Source of the DNA: Pseudomonadota bacterium | Lineage (GTDB): Bacteria > Pseudomonadota > Alphaproteobacteria > Sphingomonadales > Sphingomonadaceae | Reading direction: 5' to 3' | NCBI GenBank assembly: GCA_021794525.1 | Contig: JAJYQP010000021.1 | Coordinates: forward strand, 1-46,423 | DNA length: 46,423 nucleotides | In this document: piece by piece, positions 33,087 through 41,551 of the stretch | How positions within the stretch are numbered: the stretch's first letter is position 1 | Layout: each line of letters starts with the position of its first letter | Made by a program: the position numbers and the translations under genes | The notes under the pieces: generated by a model | Database searches by the model: none | What the model was told of the DNA's origin: nothing | Seen by the model: only the letters and a program-made list of their open reading frames with translations

Positions 33087-33757
33087 GTAACCCCGTCTAT
33101 CTCGCGCTCGACCTGCCGCAGCTGCGCGAGGCCAAGGAACTGGCAACCCGGGTCAAGGCGCATATCGGCGGGGTCAAGCTGGGGCTGGAATTCTTCTGCG
33201 CTCATGGCGCGCACGGGGTGCATATGCTGTCGGGACTCGGCCTGCCGGTGTTCCTCGACCTCAAGCTCTACGACATCCCGAACACCGTCGCCCGCGCGAT
33301 GCAGGCGATCCACGTGCTCGAACCCGCCATCGTCACCGTCCATGCCAGCGGCGGGCGCGCGATGATGGAGGACGCCAAGGCTGCTGCGGGCGAGCACACC
33401 AGGGTCGTCGGCGTAACCACGCTCACCAGCATGGACGACCGCGATCTTGCCCGAACCGGCGTCGAAGGTTCCGCCCACGAACAGGTACTGCGCCTGACCG
33501 ATCTCGCGCGGGAGGCCGGGCTCGATGGGGTCGTCTGCTCGGGCAAGGAGGTGAAGGCGGTGCACGATCGCTGGAAGGATGGCTTCCACGTGGTCCCCGG
33601 CCTGCGCCCGGCCGGTTCCGACGCCGGCGACCAGAAGCGCATCGTCACGCCCCGCAAGGCGCGCGACGACGGGGCAAGCGTGCTGGTGATCGGCCGGCCG
33701 ATCAGCCGTGCGGACGATCCCGTCGCCGCCGCCCGCGCGATCGAGGCGACCCTCTGA
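33083..33757 (+). CDS. pyrF: orotidine-5'-phosphate decarboxylase
   Basis: 224 residues. The catalytic charge network Asp59-x-Lys61-x-x-Asp64 lies in FLDLKLYDIPNTV. DGVVCSGKEV and VVPGLRPAGSDAGDQKR (phosphate loop) follow, and VIGRPI near the end. It catalyses the last step of UMP synthesis. The GTG start at 33083 overlaps the lapA stop. A GNAT gene follows after 4 bases. Confidence 0.96.
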   Translation: MSNPVYLALDLPQLREAKELATRVKAHIGGVKLGLEFFCAHGAHGVHMLSGLGLPVFLDLKLYDIPNTVARAMQAIHVLEPAIVTVHASGGRAMMEDAKAAAGEHTRVVGVTTLTSMDDRDLARTGVEGSAHEQVLRLTDLAREAGLDGVVCSGKEVKAVHDRWKDGFHVVPGLRPAGSDAGDQKRIVTPRKARDDGASVLVIGRPISRADDPVAAARAIEATL

Positions 33758-33761
33758 GCCG

Positions 33762-34265
33762 ATGAACCAGATCATGGCGGCGGGCTCCGCAGACCTCCCG
33801 GCTATTCACCGCGTCATCGAGCGTGCCTATCGCGGCGATAGCGCGAAGCTTGGCTGGACGCATGAGGCGGACCTGCTGTTCGACACTCGCACCGATCTCG
33901 CGACGCTGGAGGCCATCGTGGCCGATCCGGCGCAGGTGCTGCTGGCGCTGTTCGACGACGATCGGCCGCTTGGCTGCGTGAACGTCGCGGACAAGGGCGG
34001 CGAACTGGCCTACCTCGGGCTGCTCTGCATCGAACCGACGCGACAGGGCGAGCAGCTCGGTCGAACGCTGATGGCCGCCGCGGAGGCCTACGCGCGCGAT
34101 AGGTTCGGCTGCACCGCGATCGAGATGACCGTGATCGACAAGCGCGCCGAGCTTATCGCCTATTACCAGCGCCGTGGCTGGCGCCTGACGGGGGAGCGGC
34201 GGGCCTTCCCCGTCAGGCTCGACCCGCCACTCGAAATGGTAGTTCTGGCGAAGCCGCTGGCCTAA
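33762..34265 (+). CDS. GNAT family N-acetyltransferase
   Basis: 167 residues. The acetyl-CoA region is YLGLLCIEPTRQGEQLGRTL (Q/R-x-x-G-x-G/A motif), followed by IEMTVIDKRAELIAYYQRRG and WRLTGERRAFPV. The substrate is unknown. The ATG at 33762 was chosen; an ATG at 33774 (MAAGSADL) is a close alternative. It ends in a hairpin shared with the convergent dehydrogenase gene. Confidence 0.85.
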   Translation: MNQIMAAGSADLPAIHRVIERAYRGDSAKLGWTHEADLLFDTRTDLATLEAIVADPAQVLLALFDDDRPLGCVNVADKGGELAYLGLLCIEPTRQGEQLGRTLMAAAEAYARDRFGCTAIEMTVIDKRAELIAYYQRRGWRLTGERRAFPVRLDPPLEMVVLAKPLA

Positions 34266-34278
34266 CCAGCCGTAGCGG

Positions 34279-34285
<7 letters not shown>
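34259..34285. terminator. imperfect bidirectional hairpin holding both stop codons
   Basis: GGCCTAACC (34259-34267) and GGTCAGGCC (34277-34285) are inverted with one mismatch. The TAA of the GNAT gene and the TGA of the convergent dehydrogenase gene both lie in the arms. No T-run is seen. Confidence 0.45.
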
Positions 34286-36084
<1,799 letters not shown>

Positions 36085-36097
36085 ATCCGGCTTTCCG

Positions 36098-36544
36098 TCA
36101 GACCTTGAGGTCGAGTGTTTCGATGTGGGCGATGAAATCGGTCAGCTCCTTGATCGAGCTGTCGATGTCGGCGCGCTGCTGCTTGAGCTTGGCAACGTGC
36201 GCGCGGCATTTTTCGACCGTGACGCGGCGCTGTTCGACGCGGCCGTCACCGAGATCGTAGAGGTCGATCATCTCGCGAATCTCGGTCAGCGAGAATCCGA
36301 CGTTCTTGGCGCGCATGATCCAGGCAAGGCGGGCACGGTCGCGCTTCGAATAGAGCCGGGCGAGACCGATGCGCTGCGGGGCGATCAACCCCTCGTCCTC
36401 GTAGAAACGCAAGGCGCGCGCGGTGCAGCCGAACTCCTCGGTGAGGTCGGAGATCGTGAACGATTCGCGCGCGTGCTTGTCCGGGCGGTCGAGAAGCGCA
36501 CCCGAGTTGCCGTGGGGCTGGGGCGTCTGTGCGGTCTGTGCCAT
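36098..36544 (-). CDS. MerR family regulator, LiuR-like
   Basis: 148 residues. The MerR helix-turn-helix is FTISDLTEEFGCTARALRFYEDEGLIAPQR in full (core ALRFYEDEGLIAPQR), then LYSKRDRARLAWIMRAKNVG and FSLTEIREMIDLYD, followed by a coiled coil with one Cys. LiuR-type proteins control branched-chain amino acid and fatty-acid degradation. The binding-site match at 36565-36580 and the acyl-CoA dehydrogenase gene downstream support this. The ATG at 36544 is used; ATG 36556 is an alternative. Confidence 0.85.
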   Translation of the reverse strand: MAQTAQTPQPHGNSGALLDRPDKHARESFTISDLTEEFGCTARALRFYEDEGLIAPQRIGLARLYSKRDRARLAWIMRAKNVGFSLTEIREMIDLYDLGDGRVEQRRVTVEKCRAHVAKLKQQRADIDSSIKELTDFIAHIETLDLKV

Positions 36545-36564
36545 GACGGTCCGCATAGCCGCCG

Positions 36565-36580
36565 TTTACGTAAACGTCAA
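36565..36580 (-). promoter_or_regulatory. LiuR-type operator
   Basis: The 16-base site TTTACGTAAACGTCAA fits the LiuR pattern TTWACGTNNACGTWAA with the known TCAA variant end. It contains the perfect palindrome GTTTACGTAAAC (36563-36574, starting two bases before the site). It lies about 20 bases before the regulator start and overlaps the last codon and stop of hisI. It should give autoregulation of the merR-dehydrogenase pair. Confidence 0.65.
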
Positions 36581-36921
36581 GCCAGCAGGGCCAGATCGTT
36601 GCCTTCAAGCCGACGGAAGAAGCAGGTTTGCGCGCCGGTGTGGCACGCCGGGCCATGTGGTCGACACCGCAGCACCAGCGCATCCTGATCGCAATCGACG
36701 AGGATTTCCTCCACCTCGAGAACATGGCCCGAGGTCTCGCCCTTCTTCCATAGCCGCCCACGCGAGCGCGAGTGGAAATGCGCAAACCCGGTTGCGCGAG
36801 TCGCCGCCAGCGCCTCGGCATCCATGAAGGCCACCATCAGCACGCGATTGTCGGTGGTATCGACGACCACCCCGGTCAGCAGGCCCTGCGCGTCGAACTT
36901 GGGAATGAAGCTATTGGTCAT
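36577..36921 (-). CDS. hisI: phosphoribosyl-AMP cyclohydrolase
   Basis: 114 residues. Blocks: VLMVAFMDAEALAATRATG, HFHSRSRGRLWKKGETSGH, VDCDQDALVLRC and the zinc Cys PACHTGAQTCFF. This is the third step of histidine synthesis. It is the separate cyclohydrolase, not fused to HisE. It is the gene before merR on the same strand and is not near other his genes. Confidence 0.95.
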   Translation of the reverse strand: MTNSFIPKFDAQGLLTGVVVDTTDNRVLMVAFMDAEALAATRATGFAHFHSRSRGRLWKKGETSGHVLEVEEILVDCDQDALVLRCRPHGPACHTGAQTCFFRRLEGNDLALLA

Positions 36922-37208
36922 GGCGCTCCCTCTGACGGATTTGTTGCCGGATAACCACTGTCGCGGCGCAAAATGGCAGTGCGTCGACGTGCGGTCTTTT
37001 CGTTTGCCCGATCATGCGAGACAAGACGTCTGCAGGGCCAGCGATGGCATGCGCCGCGGATCGCGTGCGACGCCAGATCGCAGGTTCGGGGAGCCTCTGT
37101 GCGGCGGGTCGGATCGTCCCGGCCGCGCGGGGAAAATGAGGGAAGGCCCCGCTGCAGCGGGCGGTGGTTCCGGGGGTCCCGCCGCTTTGGAGGGGGGCCA
37201 TGCATTCG
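36922..37208. other. intergenic region between hisI and comF
   Basis: No supported gene. Two small palindromic stretches lie close to the comF end, CCCGCTGCAGCGGG at about 37147-37160 and a GC-rich fold up to 37200, which may end comF transcription. A hisI promoter should also be here. I could not identify an RNA gene. Confidence 0.4.
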
Positions 37209-38009
37209 TCACGTTGCGCCCGGGGCCGTCATGGTCCCGGGCGTTTCGCTTTTCGGGCTCGACGCCGCATCGAGCGCCTCGTCCAGCACCCGCGCGAAGC
37301 ACGCCACCCGAACACACCGCGCCCCGGACTTGCGCAAGACGCTTACGCAGGCATCGGTAGTGGCTCCGCTGGTCACGACGTCGTCCACCAGCAGGATGTC
37401 CTTGCCCTGGACATCGGCAAGACGCCGCGGATCGACCGCTACCGCGCCGCTGAGCGTACGGCGTCGCTCGGCCCGGCCCAATCCGCCGAGGCTCGGTGTG
37501 CGCCTGCGTCGTACCAGCCCGTCCACCACCAGCCTGCCATGGCCAAGCCGTTCCAGCTCCCGCCCGAGCAGCGCCGCCTGGTTGTACCCCCGCGCCCACA
37601 GCCGCCAGCGGTGGAGCGGCACCGGTACGATCACCCGCTCCGGTTCCGGTGCACCAAGCCGCGCCGCGATAAGCCGCGCCAGCATGGGGGCAAGCGCAAC
37701 CCGCCGGCCATGCTTGAACGCCAGCACCAGCTTGCGCGACACCTCGGTGTAGAGCGTAGCGGCGAAGATACCGTCGTGGCGCGGCGGATGGGCGAGGCAC
37801 GGCGCGCACACCGCTCCCTCCCCCGGTCCGCTGTCGCCAAACGGGCGCTGGCACAGCGCGCACCACGGCTCCGCGGGTATCGCCAGCCCGCCCCAGCATT
37901 CGGTGCAGAGCCCGCCGTGGCGCCCCACCGCCGCGCCGCAGCAGGGGCAGCGTGGCGGGAAGATGAAGTCGATCACCGGCTCCAGCGCGGCCATGACCGC
38001 ACCGCTCAT
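37209..38009 (-). CDS. comF: ComF family phosphoribosyltransferase-like protein
   Basis: 266 residues. An N-terminal double zinc finger (PPRCPCCGAAVGRHGGLCTECW; CALCQRPF; CAPCL) is followed by KLVLAFKHGRR, VPVPLHRWRLWARGYNQA, RAERRRTLSGAV and the PRPP motif DILLVDDVVTSGATTDAC. ComF is needed for DNA uptake in Bacillus and Haemophilus; elsewhere its role is unclear. The start is uncertain: ATG 38009 has GGGG 7 bases upstream, while ATG 38021 and 37994 are also in frame. It is divergent from the methyltransferase gene by 38 bases. Confidence 0.88.
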   Translation of the reverse strand: MSGAVMAALEPVIDFIFPPRCPCCGAAVGRHGGLCTECWGGLAIPAEPWCALCQRPFGDSGPGEGAVCAPCLAHPPRHDGIFAATLYTEVSRKLVLAFKHGRRVALAPMLARLIAARLGAPEPERVIVPVPLHRWRLWARGYNQAALLGRELERLGHGRLVVDGLVRRRRTPSLGGLGRAERRRTLSGAVAVDPRRLADVQGKDILLVDDVVTSGATTDACVSVLRKSGARCVRVACFARVLDEALDAASSPKSETPGTMTAPGAT

Positions 38010-38047
38010 GGCTTGCCCCATGTGGCGGAGGCGGGCACGGGGCGCTG

Positions 38048-38800
38048 ATGCCCCCTTCCGAGGTTCCTCATATCTTCGACGGAGAACGCCTGATGGCGCG
38101 GCGGCAACGTGCCGCGCGGCGCGGCGGCCGCGCAGGGGCGGCGCGCTGGCTGCGCGAGGCGATGATCGAGGACACCCTCGAGCGCCTCGACTTCCTCCGC
38201 TGGAACGGGCACCGCGCGCTGGTGTCGGGTGCATGGGGCAGCGACCTTGCGGCGAAGCTTCGCCCCCTCGCTAGCGGGGTGATTGCGGTCGATTCGCTTG
38301 CGCTGGAGGCGCCGATCGCGGGCGGTCCCTTCGACCTCATCGTCAGCCTGGCGGAGCTCGACACCGTCAACGACCTCCCCGGCGCGCTCATCCACCTGCG
38401 CCACGCGCTGGGGCCGGGCGGGCTGCTGATCGCCATGCTGGTCGGCGGCGGCTCGCTGCCGGTTCTGAGAGCCGCGATGCTCGCCGCGGACGGCGACCGG
38501 CCCGCCGCGCGTATCCATCCGCAGGTCGATGCCCGCGCCGCCTCGGGCCTGCTCCAGCGCGCCGGCTTCAGCCGCCAGGCGGTCGACGCCCACACGCTGA
38601 CCGTGCGGTATCGCACACTCGGCGGGCTGGTGGCGGACCTGCGCGATCAGGGGCTCGGCTCAGCACTGGCGGACCGCCCCGCGCCGATCGGGAGGGCAGC
38701 GCTGGAACGGGCGAACATCGCATTCATCGCCCACCGCGAAAGCGATGGCAAAGTCTCGGAACGGTTCGAGATTATCACCCTAACCGCCTGGAAAGATTAG
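38048..38800 (+). CDS. SAM-dependent methyltransferase, BioC/NDUFAF5-like
   Basis: 250 residues, IFDGERLMARRQRAARRG near the start. The SAM region is degenerate: RALVSGAWGSDLAAKLRP in place of the usual VLDLGCGxG. FDLIVSLAELDTVNDLPGAL and HALGPGGLLIAMLVGG are the standard motif 3-4 region. This fits the sphingomonad BioC/NDUFAF5-type group; target unknown. With the weak glycine motif, catalysis is not certain. The TAG stop overlaps the ppdK TAA (TTAG). Confidence 0.78.
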   Translation: MPPSEVPHIFDGERLMARRQRAARRGGRAGAARWLREAMIEDTLERLDFLRWNGHRALVSGAWGSDLAAKLRPLASGVIAVDSLALEAPIAGGPFDLIVSLAELDTVNDLPGALIHLRHALGPGGLLIAMLVGGGSLPVLRAAMLAADGDRPAARIHPQVDARAASGLLQRAGFSRQAVDAHTLTVRYRTLGGLVADLRDQGLGSALADRPAPIGRAALERANIAFIAHRESDGKVSERFEIITLTAWKD

Positions 38801-41445
38801 CAAATACTGGCCTGCGCCGCCGCCAGTCGGGCGATCGGCACGCGGTAGGGCGAGGCGCTGACGTAGTCGAGCCCGACCGTCTCGCAGAAGGCGATGCTGG
38901 CGGGGTCGCCACCATGTTCGCCGCAGATCCCGAGCTTCAGCCCCGTGCGCGCCGCCCTCCCCCGTTCCGCCGCCAGTTCGACGAGTTGCCCCACGCCCTC
39001 GATGTCGAGGCTGACGAAGGGGTCGCGGGCGAAGATGCCCTTATCGACATAGGCGGTCAGGAAACGTCCCGCATCGTCGCGGCTGACGCCCAGCGTCGTC
39101 TGCGTGAGGTCATTGGTGCCGAAGCTGAAGAACTCCGCCTCGCCAGCGATCTCGCCCGCCATCAGCGCCGCGCGCGGTAGTTCGATCATGGTGCCGACAA
39201 GGTAATCCACACGCTTGCCGGTCTCCGCAAACACCGCCTCCGCCGTGCGATCGACCAGCGCCTTCAGCAACTCCAGCTCGCGCTTCGTGGCCACCAGCGG
39301 GATCATGATCTCGGGGATCGGCGCGGTTTCCAGGCTCACCGCCGCCTCGAAGATGGCGCGCGCCTGCATCTCGTAGATCTCGGGGAAGGTGATCCCGAGC
39401 CGGCAGCCGCGATGGCCCAGCATCGGGTTGAACTCGTGCAGTTCCGCCGCCCGGCGCTTCAGATGATCGATGCCGCGCCCGGTCGCCTCGGCAAGATCGA
39501 CGAAGTCGCCCTCGTCATGCGGCAGGAACTCGTGGAGCGGCGGATCGAGCAGGCGGATCGTCACCGGCAGACCCGCCATCACGCGGAAGATCGCGGCAAA
39601 GTCCCCGCGCTGTTCGGGCAGCAGCTTGGCGAGCGCGGCGCGGCGGCCCTTCTCGTCGTCGGCGAGGATCATCTGCCGGACCGCGCTGATCCGGCCCGCC
39701 TCGAAGAACATGTGCTCGGTGCGGCAAAGGCCGATACCTTCCGCGCCGAAGCCGATCGCCATGCGGCAGTCGGCCTCGGTCTCGGCATTGGTGCGAACCT
39801 TCATCCGGCGGTAGCGGTCGGCCCACTCCATCAGCGTGCCGAAATCGCCCGCCATCTCCGGTTCGATGGTCGCGACCTCGCCCGCCATCACCTGCCCGTT
39901 GGAACCGTCGATTGTGATGACATCGCCCTCGCGCAGCTCGCGGTTGCCGATGGTAAGCGCGCGCTGGTCGCGGCGGATGCTGATCGCCGAGGCACCCGAT
40001 ACGCACGGCCGCCCCATGCCGCGCGCCACCACGGCGGCGTGGCTGGTCATGCCGCCGCGCGCGGTCAGGATTCCTTGCGCCGCGTGCATCCCATGGATGT
40101 CTTCGGGACTGGTTTCGACCCGCACGAGTATGACCTTTTCGCCGCGCGAGGCCCATTGCTCGGCGGTGTCGGCATCGAGCACGATCCTGCCCGAAGCCGC
40201 GCCGGGCGACGCGGGCAGTCCGCTCGTCAGCACGTCCCGCTCCGCCCTGGGGTCGAGCGTCGGGTGCAGCAGCTGGTCGAGCGCCATCGGATCGACGCGG
40301 CGGATCGCTTCCTTCTCGTCGATCAGCCCCTCGCCCACCATATCCACCGCCAGCTTCAGCGCGGCCCGGGCGGTGCGCTTGCCGCTGCGGGTCTGGAGCA
40401 TCCACAGCTTGCCCCGCTCCACCGTGAACTCGATGTCCTGCATGTCGCGGTAATGCGCTTCAAGCAGGTCGAACACGCGGGCCAGCTCGCCATAGGCTTC
40501 GGGCATGGCCTCTTCCATGCTGAGCGGCTTCGCCCCCGCCTCCTCGCGCGCGGCGCGGGTGAGATATTGCGGCGTGCGGATGCCGGCGACCACGTCCTCG
40601 CCCTGCGCGTTCACCAGCCACTCGCCGTAATAGGCCCGCTCGCCGGTGGAGGGATTGCGGGTGAAGGCGACGCCGGTGGCGCTGGTCTCGCCCATGTTGC
40701 CGAACACCATCGCCTGCACATTGACCGCGGTGCCGAGGTCGTGGGGGATGTCGTTGAGCCGACGATAGACCCTCGCCCTTTCCGAATCCCAGCTGTCGAA
40801 CACCGCGCGGATCGCGCCCCAGAGCTGTTCCTGCGGATCCTGCGGGAACTCGCGGCCCAGCTCCGCGCGCACGATCCGCTTGTATTCGCCGACGAGCGCC
40901 TGCCAGTCCTCGGCCGCCATCTCGGTATCGGCGTAGAACCCGCTGTCTTCCTTGGCGATCTCGAGCGCTTCCTCGAACAGCCCGTGGTCGATCTCCAGCA
41001 CCACGTCGCCGTACATCTGGATGAAGCGGCGATAGCTGTCCCAGGCAAAGCGCGCGTCGCCGCTGACGCTTGCCAGCCCCTCGACCGTCTCGTCGTTCAG
41101 GCCGAGATTGAGGACGGTGTCCATCATGCCCGGCATGGAGAACTTGGCGCCCGAGCGGACCGAGACGAGCAGCGGGTCCGCTGCATCGCCGAACCGCTTG
41201 CCGACCGTCGCCTCGATATGGGCGAGCGCGCTGGCGACATCGTCACGCAAATGCTCGGGGAACTCGCCGCCTTCCGCCAGATAGCGCAGGCATTCCTCGG
41301 TCGAGATGGTGAAGCCCGGCGGCACCGGCAGGCCGATGCTGGCCATTTCGGCAAGGTTCGCGCCCTTGCCGCCGACGACGGCCTTGTCCTTTTGGCGGGG
41401 ATCGGAGTGGGCCGCATTGCCGCCAAACGTGAAGACTGTGCCCAT
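38797..41445 (-). CDS. ppdK: pyruvate, phosphate dikinase
   Basis: 882 residues. The ATP-grasp N-terminal part begins VFTFGGNAA and shows VVGGKGANLAEMASIGLPVP, and FSMPGMMDTVLNLGLND. The phospho-His domain has GGMTSHAAVVARGMGRPCV. The PEP/pyruvate barrel has GLCRTEHMFF, HRGCRLGITFPEIYEMQ, GTNDLTQTTLG and GICGEHGGDP. It interconverts pyruvate + ATP + Pi and PEP + AMP + PPi. The ATG at 41445 has GGGGAT 8 bases upstream. It lies after glyS on the same strand, with a REP-like element between. Confidence 0.97.
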   Translation of the reverse strand: MGTVFTFGGNAAHSDPRQKDKAVVGGKGANLAEMASIGLPVPPGFTISTEECLRYLAEGGEFPEHLRDDVASALAHIEATVGKRFGDAADPLLVSVRSGAKFSMPGMMDTVLNLGLNDETVEGLASVSGDARFAWDSYRRFIQMYGDVVLEIDHGLFEEALEIAKEDSGFYADTEMAAEDWQALVGEYKRIVRAELGREFPQDPQEQLWGAIRAVFDSWDSERARVYRRLNDIPHDLGTAVNVQAMVFGNMGETSATGVAFTRNPSTGERAYYGEWLVNAQGEDVVAGIRTPQYLTRAAREEAGAKPLSMEEAMPEAYGELARVFDLLEAHYRDMQDIEFTVERGKLWMLQTRSGKRTARAALKLAVDMVGEGLIDEKEAIRRVDPMALDQLLHPTLDPRAERDVLTSGLPASPGAASGRIVLDADTAEQWASRGEKVILVRVETSPEDIHGMHAAQGILTARGGMTSHAAVVARGMGRPCVSGASAISIRRDQRALTIGNRELREGDVITIDGSNGQVMAGEVATIEPEMAGDFGTLMEWADRYRRMKVRTNAETEADCRMAIGFGAEGIGLCRTEHMFFEAGRISAVRQMILADDEKGRRAALAKLLPEQRGDFAAIFRVMAGLPVTIRLLDPPLHEFLPHDEGDFVDLAEATGRGIDHLKRRAAELHEFNPMLGHRGCRLGITFPEIYEMQARAIFEAAVSLETAPIPEIMIPLVATKRELELLKALVDRTAEAVFAETGKRVDYLVGTMIELPRAALMAGEIAGEAEFFSFGTNDLTQTTLGVSRDDAGRFLTAYVDKGIFARDPFVSLDIEGVGQLVELAAERGRAARTGLKLGICGEHGGDPASIAFCETVGLDYVSASPYRVPIARLAAAQASIC

Positions 41446-41462
41446 CAAAATATCCCCAAGGT

Positions 41463-41526
41463 CCGTTCGCATCGAGCGAAGTCGAGATGCCCCGCACCGT
41501 GTCTCGACTTCGCTCGACACGAACGG
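41463..41526. repeat. REP-like palindromic element family D, copy 2
   Basis: CCGTTCGCATCGAGCG at one end and CGCTCGACACGAACGG at the other; GAAGTCGAGA and TCTCGACTTC pair inside. It fills most of the gap between glyS and ppdK and ends only 18 bases before the ppdK start. See copy 1 at 15002-15089. Confidence 0.85.
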
Positions 41527-41551
41527 AAAGATTTGGTGTCAGATTTTTAGC

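Noticed and set aside
36973..38048. Plus-strand open frames over the hisI-comF gap and comF
   Set aside because: They overlap comF in antisense, and no domain is recognisable. The gap itself shows no conserved RNA that I can name, including the 4.5S RNA core, which I looked for.
39412..41550. A 712-codon plus-strand open frame opposite ppdK
   Set aside because: Antisense shadow of ppdK with composition typical of a mirrored GC-rich gene and no recognisable domain.
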